A stretch of DNA of 48,877 nt. Source: Synechococcales cyanobacterium GL140_1_metabat_312. GTDB lineage: Bacteria > Cyanobacteriota > Cyanobacteriia > Leptolyngbyales > Leptolyngbyaceae. Positions 25,906 through 35,559 of this stretch are shown here, piece after piece (the first letter of the stretch is position 1; each line of letters opens with the position of its first letter). The DNA lies in the NCBI GenBank assembly GCA_025351345.1, contig JANXWB010000020.1, positions 1-48,877 on the forward strand, given 5' to 3'. Position numbers and translations under genes: made by a program. The notes beneath the pieces are model-generated. The model did no database searches, was not told the DNA's origin, and saw only the letters and a program-made list of their open reading frames with translations.

Positions 25906-26562
25906 CTAAAATCCCGATCGCCCCACCCCAAGATTCTCCTTACCATACGCCTGCCATGCCAAATCCACTAGCCCATTCACCAGCGCCGCCGCCACCACTG
26001 CGCTCCCCTTGCGTCCCTCCGTCCGAATATTAGGCACCAGAGAATCTTGCAACCGCTGCTTTGCAACATCAGCATCAATAAAGCCAGCCGGAGTTCCAAT
26101 CACCAGCGCAGGTCGGATTTCTTCGGATTCAATCATCTCCGCCAATCTCAAAAGCGCCGTTTGCGATTCACCAATCACAAAAATTCCCTCCGGATACCGC
26201 CGCGCCAACGTTTCGATGCCCCAAGCCGTCGCACTTTTTTCCTTTTGAGGACGGGTTAAGGTTTCCATACCGCAATAGATCGGATTCGCAAAGGTCGCCT
26301 GGATTTGGCGCGAGATCCCCACTTGCACCATGGGCACATCCACAATAATCGTCGTTCGAGCCGCTAATGCCGCCGCACCAGACTGAAGCGCTGTTTCCGA
26401 CATGTGGATTAACGTCTTATAATCAAAATCTGCTGTCGCATAAATAACCCGACGAACCAGTTCATATTCCGACGGGGTAAGACTATGCTGACCAACTTCA
26501 CGATCGATAATGGACAGACTTTGAGCGTCTGAGATGTGCCACTCCATACCTGAAATGCTCAC
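25906..26562 (-). CDS. cobH: Precorrin-8X methylmutase
   Basis: 218 residues, normal length for CobH/CbiC. Recognisable parts: SLSIIDREVGQHSLTPSEYELVRR in outline, ADFDYKTLI with the following H (candidate catalytic His), IIVDVPMVQVGI, and the family ending VIGTPAGFIDADVAKQRL followed by RKGSAVVAAALVNGLV. It moves a methyl group from C11 to C12 to form hydrogenobyrinic/cobyrinic acid in cobalamin synthesis. Other cob genes are not in the window. cbiC is the equivalent name in the anaerobic pathway. Confidence 0.93.
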   Translation of the reverse strand: MSISGMEWHISDAQSLSIIDREVGQHSLTPSEYELVRRVIYATADFDYKTLIHMSETALQSGAAALAARTTIIVDVPMVQVGISRQIQATFANPIYCGMETLTRPQKEKSATAWGIETLARRYPEGIFVIGESQTALLRLAEMIESEEIRPALVIGTPAGFIDADVAKQRLQDSLVPNIRTEGRKGSAVVAAALVNGLVDLAWQAYGKENLGVGRSGF

Positions 26563-26735
26563 TGTATATAATTGGGATAGTTAGGTTGAAAAGGACTAGT
26601 GTACAAGAATGATAGAGCTGAGGGCATTTATAAGATTATCAAGCAATAACCTTACCAGCCGATAAAATCTATCAAGTTCATCTTAACGTTCCCATTATTT
26701 GCCTGTCCTGAAAGCTTTTGACAATAATCTACGCT

Positions 26736-28511
26736 ATGAGTTATCAACTTCTCTCCATCAAAAAAATCGACACCGACACGGCAGTTCCATTCCCTTGTTA
26801 CTTTGTAGTGAGTACTGCGCCTATTAATATTGAAGACTCGAATAATTTTTTTGAAGGGGCCGCCTCAGAGGAGGAATCCAGCGCAGCCCTAGCGGAAATG
26901 ACTGCTTATCTTAAGCGGAACCATGCAGATGCGGAAGTATTGGTGATGGTTCATGGCTACAACACTGGCCGTGAAAATGTGCGCAACTGGTACCGCGATG
27001 CAGCGATCGATATTACCCGGCGTTATCCTAAATTGCCTAAAGGACTGGTCTTAATTGGCTATCGCTGGTCGTCGGAACAAATGAATGGCGATGAGTCTGG
27101 AGATGTAAAATTTAAGCGAAAATCGGCCCGTCAATCCTTGCCAGAGATTATGGATTATATCTATCAGTTTTCTTTGATGGGGACGATCGCAGGCGTTGTG
27201 GGTAGTTTTATTGGCTACGGATTCTTATTGACAAAGGGCGTGAGTTGGTTGGCGATATTGGTGATCTTCTCCGGGCTGTTTACAATTGCGATGCTTGCTT
27301 TTGCGCCACTTGGGACAATTTTAGCCCTGCGGCTATCAAATTATTTTCGCGATACCTTCCGAGCAAATCAGTACGGCGCTGCTGATCTGGTCGAACTGAT
27401 TCGGCAACTTGATAATGGCTTAGTGGAGAAGGTGACGAATCCCGATCGCACAGCCCGTGAAAACTATTGGGGAAACCATCGAATTCGGCTGTCCTTTGTG
27501 GGCCATAGTATGGGTGCGTTTGTGGTGACCAATGCGGTGCGGGTATTATCAAATGTGTTCGAGCGGGCCTCGATTGGAGGGCTGGAGCTAGGGGCTGAGG
27601 CTGGAAAACGGCCATCGTCGGAGTTGGGGAATGTCTTTTCCCTGGGTCGGCTGGTATTGGTGGCTCCTGATATTTCATCAGAGACTATTATTTCGGGGCG
27701 GGCGAATGTTCTGCAATCGTCTCTGCGGCGATTTGAGGAAGCCTATTTGTTTTGTAATGAAGGCGATATGGCATTGCGGCTAGCTTCTACGACAGCAAAT
27801 TATTTTAGTTTTCCAGCCAAAACGCGAGATGGCGGCTATCGGTTGGGAAATGTGACGGTGCGCGAGGCCAGTGCGATACGAGAAATTGAGAGGGCGGGGA
27901 TTGTAAATCTGTTGCCCAATGGGGAATTGGTGAAGGAAAATGTGCGGGCATTTTTGAGCTATCTATACATTCGTCAGTCCAGATCATTGCTCGATCGTCA
28001 GCTTGAGATTGGATTGGATGAGGGAACCCGATCGATCGCGGAACTGTTCACCTATTTCGACTGCACTAATTATTATGAATTGATCCCAAATCCAAAAACA
28101 AAGGTCCTAGAAAGAAAAGGAATTCTAACTCGCGCCATCAATAAGACTAGTTTAGAAACGCTTGATTACACGTTGCTCTGCAAAGATTTTATTCAGGGAA
28201 AACGGGATCCTCACGGTGGCTATATTTTTGCAGGGGATGCAGATTTTACGAAGCGGGCAATTTACGGGTTGGCTTGTTTAGGCTGGGAGGGATTTTTAGA
28301 AACACTACAAGCAGAGCCAGATTACGATCAATATTTGCAACAGGCTCAGCAGAACCGATCGATCGATTTGAATCTAGATCAACAACAAGAATTAGCAAGG
28401 CTCTTTACATTGAATGCGCTGTGCGATCGGAAAGGAATTCAGGTATTAATGTCGCCGGAACGGTATCACGTAAATGTTTTAGAGCAGGACTTCGATCGAT
28501 CGGCCTATTGA
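26736..28511 (+). CDS. DUF900-like alpha/beta hydrolase with central membrane segments
   Basis: 591 residues from ATG 26736; a TTG 18 bases upstream is the longest start. The fold begins with VLVMVHGYNTG (oxyanion HG at 73-74) and has the nucleophile elbow GHSMG at 256-260 (Ser258), a pattern of the DUF900 group of serine hydrolases. Between them lie two hydrophobic stretches (~148-166 and ~168-200), so the enzyme is probably membrane-attached. Residues ~390-591 are an additional hydrophilic region I cannot assign. Substrate is unknown; lipase or peptidase activity is only a guess. Confidence 0.75.
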   Translation: MSYQLLSIKKIDTDTAVPFPCYFVVSTAPINIEDSNNFFEGAASEEESSAALAEMTAYLKRNHADAEVLVMVHGYNTGRENVRNWYRDAAIDITRRYPKLPKGLVLIGYRWSSEQMNGDESGDVKFKRKSARQSLPEIMDYIYQFSLMGTIAGVVGSFIGYGFLLTKGVSWLAILVIFSGLFTIAMLAFAPLGTILALRLSNYFRDTFRANQYGAADLVELIRQLDNGLVEKVTNPDRTARENYWGNHRIRLSFVGHSMGAFVVTNAVRVLSNVFERASIGGLELGAEAGKRPSSELGNVFSLGRLVLVAPDISSETIISGRANVLQSSLRRFEEAYLFCNEGDMALRLASTTANYFSFPAKTRDGGYRLGNVTVREASAIREIERAGIVNLLPNGELVKENVRAFLSYLYIRQSRSLLDRQLEIGLDEGTRSIAELFTYFDCTNYYELIPNPKTKVLERKGILTRAINKTSLETLDYTLLCKDFIQGKRDPHGGYIFAGDADFTKRAIYGLACLGWEGFLETLQAEPDYDQYLQQAQQNRSIDLNLDQQQELARLFTLNALCDRKGIQVLMSPERYHVNVLEQDFDRSAY

Positions 28512-28605
28512 TTCAAGCGTATTAATTCAGCAGCAATTCCAAGTATCCTCGTTACGATAAGAGTGGAGTACACAAGTCACCGATCAAATTACAGCTCAAA
28601 ATCTT

Positions 28606-29928
28606 ATGAATAATGTAATCTTCCATGGTTTTAACTGGAAATATCAAGATCTAATTCGTGAGGTTAAAAAAATTAGTGATTTGGGCTATGGTGCAATCTT
28701 AATTCCGCCACCACTATACTCCGATGTCAATGGTGATCAATGGTGGCAACGGTATCAACCTAAAGATTATCGAGTGTTGTTATCGCACTTAGGCGGAAAA
28801 AAAGATCTCCTACAATTGATCGATCTCTGTCATCAAATGACACAACCCCTCAAGGTCTATGCTGATCTGGTGGTTAACCATATGGCGAATGAAAATCGAG
28901 AAGATCATTATAATTTTCCAGGTAATGCTGAACTTGAAAACTATAAAAATAATCCTGAATTGTTTGAAGAAAATCGCTTATATGGCAACTTAAGCGAGGG
29001 ATTGTTTTCAATTGATGACTTCAACCGATTGGGAAATATTACCGATTGGTCGAATCGCAATCAGGTCCAGTATAACGATCTATCAGGATTACCAGATTTA
29101 AAAGATACGCCCTGGGTGCTATCACAACAGCGAGAAATGTTTGATGCGATGATGGGAATGGGGTTTGATGGATTTCGGATTGATGCGATTAAACATATTA
29201 CCGAACGCATGATCGATAATATTGCTGATAATACAGAGATTTCTAATAAGTTTCTGTTTGGCGAAGTTTTGACAGGTAGCGATCGGGATGAAGATATATT
29301 TTTAGCGCCATTTCTCAGAGAAACTTGGATTTCTGCCTATGACTTCCCACTCTTCACAACTATTCGAGATGCTTTTAATTTTAGGGGTTCTTTAAAGAAT
29401 CTATCTCGGCCTGAAGATGATAACGATGAATTGCCTTGGAATCGAGCTGTTACCTTTGTTGTCAATCACGATATTCCTTACAATGAAGGCTTTCGCAGTT
29501 GGTTACTCGATCGCCAAAGTGAACATTTAGCCTATGCCTATATCTTAGGAAAAGATGGCGGAGTTCCTTTGATCTTCTGTGATAACGATGAATCTGTAGG
29601 TCAGTATCCCGAAGATAAAGGCCGATGGGCCAGTATTCTCGATCGTTTAGATCTCAAAGCTATGATTCGATTTCATAATGCCGTTCATGGACAACCCATG
29701 GAGACATTATATGAAAGCGATATTATCTTAGTCTTCCGTCGTGGTAATTTAGGAATTGTTGCTATTAATAAAAGTGCCACCGAACAATGGGTGGACTTTA
29801 CAACTTGGGGTTTGATTAATCCAGGGAACTATCGCGATGCCATTCATAAGTATCCTATGAAGCTTTCGGGCGATCGGTTTAGCCTTTATATTCCACCTAG
29901 AACCGCTCAAATGTGGTTAGCTGAATAG
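28606..29928 (+). CDS. Alpha-amylase family protein (GH13)
   Basis: 440 residues, no signal peptide, so cytosolic. The TIM-barrel conserved regions are visible: DLVVNH at 87-92, GFRIDAIKH with nucleophile Asp193, FGEVLTG with acid/base Glu220, and VVNHD with Asp289. All three catalytic acids are present. The C-terminal ~80 residues form a beta domain (LVFRRGNLGIVAINKS). It probably cleaves alpha-1,4 glucans such as glycogen or maltodextrin. It follows the hydrolase gene by 94 bases. Confidence 0.9.
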   Translation: MNNVIFHGFNWKYQDLIREVKKISDLGYGAILIPPPLYSDVNGDQWWQRYQPKDYRVLLSHLGGKKDLLQLIDLCHQMTQPLKVYADLVVNHMANENREDHYNFPGNAELENYKNNPELFEENRLYGNLSEGLFSIDDFNRLGNITDWSNRNQVQYNDLSGLPDLKDTPWVLSQQREMFDAMMGMGFDGFRIDAIKHITERMIDNIADNTEISNKFLFGEVLTGSDRDEDIFLAPFLRETWISAYDFPLFTTIRDAFNFRGSLKNLSRPEDDNDELPWNRAVTFVVNHDIPYNEGFRSWLLDRQSEHLAYAYILGKDGGVPLIFCDNDESVGQYPEDKGRWASILDRLDLKAMIRFHNAVHGQPMETLYESDIILVFRRGNLGIVAINKSATEQWVDFTTWGLINPGNYRDAIHKYPMKLSGDRFSLYIPPRTAQMWLAE

Positions 29929-30000
29929 CAAATTTTAAAATTGGAGCAATTGGATTGCTATTACGCCAAACTATTGCTTCGAGCTATTACAATAGCAACC

Positions 30001-30519
30001 TTACATCTGCTTCAAATATGCTTCATATCCCAAAGAATTCAATTTTTCTTGTTTCTCCATCACCATCGATCGTAGCGATTCTTGATAGGCCAACACTTGA
30101 TCTAAGAGCGCTGCATCATGATTCGCCAGCATTCTAATTGCCAACAATCCAGCATTTTTTGCATTGCCGATCGCCACCGTCGCCACCGGAATTCCCCCCG
30201 GCATTTGCACAATTGAATACAATGAATCCACACCACTGAGCGCCTTAGTTTGAACTGGAACGCCAACAACAGGTAAAGGCGTGAGCGATGCAACCATTCC
30301 AGGTAAATGCGCCGCCCCACCTGCTCCTGCAATAATCACTTTCAATCCGCGCAGATGAGCCGTTTTTGCATAGTCCACCATCCGATCGGGCGTGCGATGA
30401 GCTGACACAATCTCGACTTCACACTCAATCCCAAACTCCGCACAAACCACGATCGCCTCTCGCATCGTCGGCAAATCCGAATCGCTGCCCATAATAATGC
30501 CGATGAGTGGAGTGTTCAT
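30001..30519 (-). CDS. purE: N5-carboxyaminoimidazole ribonucleotide mutase
   Basis: 172 residues, normal for class I PurE. Signature [13 protein letters not shown] at 7-19 and the catalytic-His loop SAHRTPDRM at 39-47; [13 protein letters not shown] and PVVGVPVQ follow. It converts N5-CAIR to CAIR in purine synthesis. purK is not adjacent. Divergent from nagA with a 104-base spacer. Confidence 0.96.
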   Translation of the reverse strand: MNTPLIGIIMGSDSDLPTMREAIVVCAEFGIECEVEIVSAHRTPDRMVDYAKTAHLRGLKVIIAGAGGAAHLPGMVASLTPLPVVGVPVQTKALSGVDSLYSIVQMPGGIPVATVAIGNAKNAGLLAIRMLANHDAALLDQVLAYQESLRSMVMEKQEKLNSLGYEAYLKQM

Positions 30520-30623
30520 GGGATTCGTCCTTTGTGATTAGAGAAATACAACAGCTACCACCTTAAAATGGAACCTGATGCTAAATCAATCTTTCACAAT
30601 ATTAAATTGCCATTAAATGACCT

Positions 30624-31784
30624 ATGCCTCGCTACCGTTTAACAAATGCCCGATTACCATGCTATAAATCCCAAAATGATCAATCCCCACAGGATCTTTG
30701 GATTGAAGACGGAAAGATTGTTGCGATCGTCCCAAGTATTCAAGAATTCATTGATCCACCGCCCATAAAACTTGATTTAGACGGTGACTGGCTTTCCCTC
30801 GGCGGTATGGATTTACAAATTAATGGGGCATTAGGACTCGCATTTCCAGACGTGACGATCGACTCTGGCGAAAAAATTATAGAAATCAATCAGTTTCTCT
30901 GGACTCAAGGGATCGATGCCTACTGTCCAACGATCGTCACCGCCGCCATCTCACAAATTCAAACCGCTCTTGCTGGATTTGCCAAATTTAAATCTCAATA
31001 CAATCTACAACCGAATCAAGCCACGATCGCAGGGATTCACCTAGAAGGCCCATTTCTAAATCCAGCCAAACGCGGTGCCCATCCTAAAGAACACATTTTG
31101 CCCCTGACGATCGACAACCTTAAGCGCGTGCTTGATGACTACGCTAGTTTAGTCAAAATCATTACCCTCGCACCCGAAATGGAAGCAGAAACGGGAGCGA
31201 TCGAGTATCTAACATCCCTTGGCATCAATGTCAGCCTAGGCCATTCTCTCGCCACCGCAGCGCAAGCTAACCATGCATTTACAAGCGGCGCAACCATGGT
31301 AACTCATGCCTTCAATGCCATGCCTAGCCTACATCATCGGACTCCCGGTCTCTTGGGTAGCGCCATCATCAACCCAAATGTTAGCTGCGGATTCATTGCC
31401 GACGGCCAGCACATTACACCATTAATGATCGATATTTTGCTACGGGCCAGTGACTACGATCGGGGTCTCTTTCTGGTCAGCGATGCCCTCTCACCCTTGG
31501 GACTTCCCGATGGCCATTATCCCTGGGACAGTCGCACCATTGAAGTCACCCACGGCACGGCCCGCTTACCTGATGGAACTTTATCGGGTACCACGCTCAG
31601 CCTGTTGGTTGGGGTTCAAAATTTAATGAAATGGGGGCTTTGTAATTTAGAACAGGCGATCGCGATGGCCACCATCACCCCTCGAATTGCAATTCATGCC
31701 GATTTTAATATCAACACCGCGCAAGGTCGGCTTCTGCGTTGGTCCCAGCATCAACCGGGAACTTGGCAGCAAATTATTTTGTAA
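30624..31784 (+). CDS. nagA: N-acetylglucosamine-6-phosphate deacetylase
   Basis: 386 residues, amidohydrolase superfamily. GGMDLQINGALG replaces the HxH of many amidohydrolases as in E. coli NagA; the metal Glu is in GIHLEGPFLNP, metal His residues in SLGHS and THAFNAM, and the catalytic Asp in LVSDALSPLG. It deacetylates GlcNAc-6-P in amino-sugar and cell-wall recycling. Downstream chlM starts 63 bases later, perhaps in the same transcript though unrelated in function. Confidence 0.92.
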   Translation: MPRYRLTNARLPCYKSQNDQSPQDLWIEDGKIVAIVPSIQEFIDPPPIKLDLDGDWLSLGGMDLQINGALGLAFPDVTIDSGEKIIEINQFLWTQGIDAYCPTIVTAAISQIQTALAGFAKFKSQYNLQPNQATIAGIHLEGPFLNPAKRGAHPKEHILPLTIDNLKRVLDDYASLVKIITLAPEMEAETGAIEYLTSLGINVSLGHSLATAAQANHAFTSGATMVTHAFNAMPSLHHRTPGLLGSAIINPNVSCGFIADGQHITPLMIDILLRASDYDRGLFLVSDALSPLGLPDGHYPWDSRTIEVTHGTARLPDGTLSGTTLSLLVGVQNLMKWGLCNLEQAIAMATITPRIAIHADFNINTAQGRLLRWSQHQPGTWQQIIL

Positions 31785-31847
31785 TTATTTTGTAGAGTGT
31801 TCATGCTGTACTAGGATTCACTCAGACCCAATTTTGAACAGAGTTTT

Positions 31848-32540
31848 ATGAATTCAGTGGATGACAAGACCGAGGTTCGTGAGTATTTTAATGCCACGGG
31901 GTTCGATCGCTGGCGGCGGATTTATGGCGAAGGCGATGATGTTAATAAAGTGCAGCTTGATATTCGCACCGGACATCAGCAGACGATTGATCACGTTGTG
32001 GGTTGGCTGACAGCAGATGGCAACCTAAGCGAGATCACGATTTGTGATGCGGGATGTGGGGTGGGCAGCTTGAGCATTCCCCTGGCCATGGCTGGGGCAA
32101 AATCTATTGCGGCTAGCGATATTTCAGACAAAATGGCGGGCGAAGGGAAAGAACGGGCGATCGCAGCCTTGGGAGATGCTAATCCTATTACGTTCAGCGC
32201 TCAAGATCTTGAAACCATCACCGGAAGCTATCACACCGTTATTTGCCTAGATGTGCTGATTCATTATCCCCCGGAAAAAGCGGGTGAGATGATCGCGCAC
32301 CTGAGTTCGTTGGCCCAGTCGCGGGTTATTTTGAGTTTTGCGCCGAAGACTTGGTACTACTCCATCTTGAAAAAAATCGGTGAATTCTTCCCTGGACCGA
32401 GCAAAGCGACCCGCGCTTACCTGCATCCTGAGGCGTATGTGGTGAAAATCCTCGAACAAAACGGCTGGAAAGTGGCTCGTAATGAGATGACGAAAACTAG
32501 TTTTTACTTTTCTCGGCTGTTGGAAGTCGTCCACGCTTAG
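31848..32540 (+). CDS. chlM: Magnesium protoporphyrin IX methyltransferase
   Basis: 230 residues. SAM-binding motif I is ICDAGCGVGSLSIPLA; the N-terminal FDRWRRIYGEGDDVNKVQLDI is diagnostic for ChlM/BchM, and LDVLIHYP follows in the methylase core. It methylates the C13 propionate of Mg-protoporphyrin IX, the step after Mg-chelatase in chlorophyll synthesis. The gene is the strongest direct evidence for a phototroph in this window. Convergent with the response regulator gene, 15 bases apart. Confidence 0.96.
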   Translation: MNSVDDKTEVREYFNATGFDRWRRIYGEGDDVNKVQLDIRTGHQQTIDHVVGWLTADGNLSEITICDAGCGVGSLSIPLAMAGAKSIAASDISDKMAGEGKERAIAALGDANPITFSAQDLETITGSYHTVICLDVLIHYPPEKAGEMIAHLSSLAQSRVILSFAPKTWYYSILKKIGEFFPGPSKATRAYLHPEAYVVKILEQNGWKVARNEMTKTSFYFSRLLEVVHA

Positions 32541-32555
32541 ACCTAATTTCTAGAT

Positions 32556-33257
32556 CTAGCCATCTTCAAATTTGTACCCGATCCCAATTACCGTCTTTAC
32601 AAAGGTCGGACTTGAGGGGTCGGGTTCTATTTTTTTGCGTAGCCTAGCAATGTGAGTATCCACCACGCGCTCATCACCGAAGAAATCACTGCCCCATAAT
32701 TTGTCTATTAGCTGCGATCGGTTCCAGACCCGGCCCGGATAGCTCAAAAAAGTAGATAGCAATTCAAATTCTAAAGTCGTCAAGTCCAACACTTCGGGGA
32801 TTCCCGCGTTGAGATGGCGAGATACCGATCGTTGGTCGAGATCTAAGGTAAAGCTAGCGGTTTGATAACTGTTGCCTTGGCCGCCTTGTCTCAGCGATCG
32901 TCTTAATAATGCGCGGGCACGGGCGACGAGTTCCTTGGGGCTGAAGGGTTTCACCATATAATCATCGGCCCCAGTCGATAGACCAATGATCCGATCGAGT
33001 TCTTCGCCTTTTGCGGTCAGCATTAGAATGTAGGGATCCTTAAGACCGGGCTTTTGACGAATGCGGGCACAGACTTCCAGACCATCTAGTCCCGGAAGCA
33101 TCAGGTCCAAAATCACCAAGTCCGGCTGCATTTCCTGAAAAACCATCAGCGCATTGATTCCGTCCCGGCAGACCCGGCAGGTAAAGCCTTCTTTTTCTAA
33201 ATAGAGCTGAAGCAGGTCCGCAATTTCAACTTCGTCTTCAATAATCAATATCTGCAT
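32556..33257 (-). CDS. OmpR-family response regulator
   Basis: 233 residues from the ATG at 33257; the longest ORF begins at 33323 but the receiver domain starts exactly at MQILIIEDE. Phospho-acceptor Asp51 (LVILDLMLPG), acidic pocket at D8, and the conserved Lys in YMVKPFSP. The C-terminal winged helix (~135-230) shows SQLIDKLWGSDFFGDERVVDTHI in outline and ends TVIGIGYKFE. Orphan: no kinase adjoins it. The BaeS-like kinase at 20255-21385 is a possible partner by type only. Confidence 0.92.
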   Translation of the reverse strand: MQILIIEDEVEIADLLQLYLEKEGFTCRVCRDGINALMVFQEMQPDLVILDLMLPGLDGLEVCARIRQKPGLKDPYILMLTAKGEELDRIIGLSTGADDYMVKPFSPKELVARARALLRRSLRQGGQGNSYQTASFTLDLDQRSVSRHLNAGIPEVLDLTTLEFELLSTFLSYPGRVWNRSQLIDKLWGSDFFGDERVVDTHIARLRKKIEPDPSSPTFVKTVIGIGYKFEDG

Positions 33258-33386
33258 GGTGTCTGTAGCCCAGTAGCTGTGTGAGAAGCTGGCGATCGGC
33301 GAAAGCTTGTACCTAATATACAACCAGTTATCAACCCTGTTTTCCGCACTAATTGCCTATCCCAGAGACACGCCTAAATTTGGGGG

Positions 33387-33415
33387 TTGTACTCTTTGGA
33401 TGACTCTGCTATATT
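33387..33415 (+). promoter_or_regulatory. Promoter of the initiator tRNA pair
   Basis: TTGTAC (33387-33392) and TATATT (33410-33415) are separated by exactly 17 bases, a good sigma-70 arrangement. The predicted start is ~33422, about 35 bases before the first tRNA. Confidence 0.6.
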
Positions 33416-33456
33416 AAATAAGTTGAAAGCGGCAAGCAGCCTAACTTGACAAGCGT

Positions 33457-33530
<74 letters not shown>

Positions 33531-33579
33531 CTTAATAAAAAGTTGTTCAGCTGTGAATAGCTTAGAAATCAAAAAACAT

Positions 33580-33653
<74 letters not shown>

Positions 33654-33655
33654 TC

Positions 33656-33705
33656 AAAAACGAATCCCTTTGAGTCTAAATTGTCTCAGAGGGATTCGTT
33701 TTTAT
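33656..33705 (+). terminator. Rho-independent terminator after the tRNA pair
   Basis: A 19-bp stem (33656-33674 with 33685-33703, core CGAATCCCT/AGGGATTCG, one G:T wobble) around TCTAAATTGT, ending in a T-run. It starts 3 bases after the second tRNA. Confidence 0.88.
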
Positions 33706-33804
33706 TTTCGATCGGGATTCCAGCTTTATCAAACTCTTGTAGATGCACTATCCTAGGGGCAGGGCTAGTCTGGTTGCGCAGGTTTTACGGGGAGTTATGA
33801 GGTT

Positions 33805-35511
33805 ATGGCAGCACCGTTGGGCGAGAATCGATCGCAGCAGAACGTTTCGTATAAGTCTTCAAAGTGGTTGGTGAATAAGACTCAAGCCATTGCACTGGGA
33901 GCGTTGGGTCTTTCTGGCACAATCTGGGCGTTGGATGGAATGACGGATGTGTTGGGCGATTGGATGCCTGCAATTGTGTTGGGAAGCGGGCTGGCATGGC
34001 TGGGCTTGCAAGCGGCTAATCTTCCCACGGGCAGACTGATTAGCCGAAAACCTGTGACGATCGCAGGCGTTAAATCAGCGATTATTGAAGCTGAAACTGT
34101 CGTTAATCAAGTCGCGATCCAATTGCAGCAGCTTGCGATCGATGAACCCGATCGGCAACAGTCTAATCACCAGGCTGAAGCATTACGATCGCAGTTGCAT
34201 GAAATTTTGGCGGCGCTGAAACGGGATCATTTGAAGTTTGCGATTTTGGGCAGCAAAGGGGTCGGTAAAACTACGCTGCATGAATGGCTCAATGTCCATT
34301 GGCTTCAGGACGATCGGCTCAAGGATTTGTCCCATAACGTTCAAATTACCGATACACGATCGATTTTGACGACCGCCGATGATGCGGATACGTTGACGAT
34401 CGGGAAATCAGCGGACTTGGTTATTTTTGTCGTCATGGGTGATTTACTGGATTCTGAATTTAAAATTCTTCAGCAATTGAATGCGGCTTACTGTCGATCG
34501 GTGATTGTATTGAATAAACAGGATCAATATTTACCTAAAGAACAAATTGCACTGCTCGCTAAAATTCGCGATCGGGTTTCGGGAATGATTGTGGCTGACG
34601 ATGTAATTGCAATTGCCTCTCAGCCTCGCCCCATTAAAGTACGGCAATATCAAAATGATGGCAGTACCAAAGAATGGCTAGAAGAACCCGAACCTCAAGT
34701 CGATGAACTTACTCAGCGGTTGCAAACTATTCTTTTGAATGATGCCCAGAAATTGATTATTGCTAGTTCGCTTGGGGATGCGGAGGCGCTGAAAGTCAAG
34801 GCTAAGACACAACTGAATGAAAAACGTAGAACTCGTGCATTGCCCATGATTGAACGATCGCAGTGGGTCGTCGCGGGGACAGCCTTTGCAACTCCGTTTC
34901 CCGCGATTGACTTGTTAGCAACGGCGGCAATTAATGGTCAGATGGTGGCAGATTTGAGTAATTTGTATCAACAAAAGTTTTCGCTAGAGCAAGCCAAGAC
35001 GATTGCTAAAACATTATCTGAATTGATGATAAAACTGGGCATCGTTGAAGTTTCAACCCAAGCGATCGGGGCATTGCTTAAAACTAATGCGTTGACCTAT
35101 GTGGCGGGCGGCGCGGTGCAAGGGGTGAGTGGTGCCTATTTAACGCGAATTGCAGGATTGGCGCTGATTGAATATTGGGAAAGTGACGATCGATTACCGA
35201 GCAATACGGCCCCAGCCATTCAACGCGATCGACTCCAAACTATTCTCAAGACAGTATTCCAACAAAATCGACGATCGGCATTTTTGCAAGGGTTCGTGAC
35301 TCAAGCTTTCGATCGGATGACCAGTCGGGCATCATCACAAAATCTAGAGTTACAAAATCTAGATACAATAGCTCTTCCCGAAGCAAAAACACAAGACTTG
35401 CAAGTGCGGGCAAAACTTCCGACTTTGGAACCCCAGCCGACCGAACCCGAACCCGAGTTAGAGTCAGCAGAGTTGGAGTTGATCGAAAACTTTGAGACCT
35501 TGCCACGCTAG
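33805..35511 (+). CDS. GTPase-like membrane protein with DUF697-type domain
   Basis: 568 residues. Two hydrophobic segments near the N-terminus (~28-45, ~50-68), then a P-loop domain: Walker A GSKGVGKTT at ~149-157 and NKQD at ~237-240 (G4-like). The DxxG-type motif between them is not clear. The C-terminal half has hydrophobic helices (VVAGTAFATPFPAIDLLA and ALTYVAGGAVQGVSGAYL) typical of DUF697/YcjF-like proteins. The last ~60 residues are Glu/Pro-rich (TEPEPELESAELE). Role is unknown; related proteins have been linked to membrane or stress functions. Not obviously tied to the downstream methyltransferase, 48 bases away. Confidence 0.75.
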   Translation: MAAPLGENRSQQNVSYKSSKWLVNKTQAIALGALGLSGTIWALDGMTDVLGDWMPAIVLGSGLAWLGLQAANLPTGRLISRKPVTIAGVKSAIIEAETVVNQVAIQLQQLAIDEPDRQQSNHQAEALRSQLHEILAALKRDHLKFAILGSKGVGKTTLHEWLNVHWLQDDRLKDLSHNVQITDTRSILTTADDADTLTIGKSADLVIFVVMGDLLDSEFKILQQLNAAYCRSVIVLNKQDQYLPKEQIALLAKIRDRVSGMIVADDVIAIASQPRPIKVRQYQNDGSTKEWLEEPEPQVDELTQRLQTILLNDAQKLIIASSLGDAEALKVKAKTQLNEKRRTRALPMIERSQWVVAGTAFATPFPAIDLLATAAINGQMVADLSNLYQQKFSLEQAKTIAKTLSELMIKLGIVEVSTQAIGALLKTNALTYVAGGAVQGVSGAYLTRIAGLALIEYWESDDRLPSNTAPAIQRDRLQTILKTVFQQNRRSAFLQGFVTQAFDRMTSRASSQNLELQNLDTIALPEAKTQDLQVRAKLPTLEPQPTEPEPELESAELELIENFETLPR

Positions 35512-35559
35512 CGACTAAAATAGGCCGGAGAGTAGTACTTGTGTATTTTGGGCTATGAA

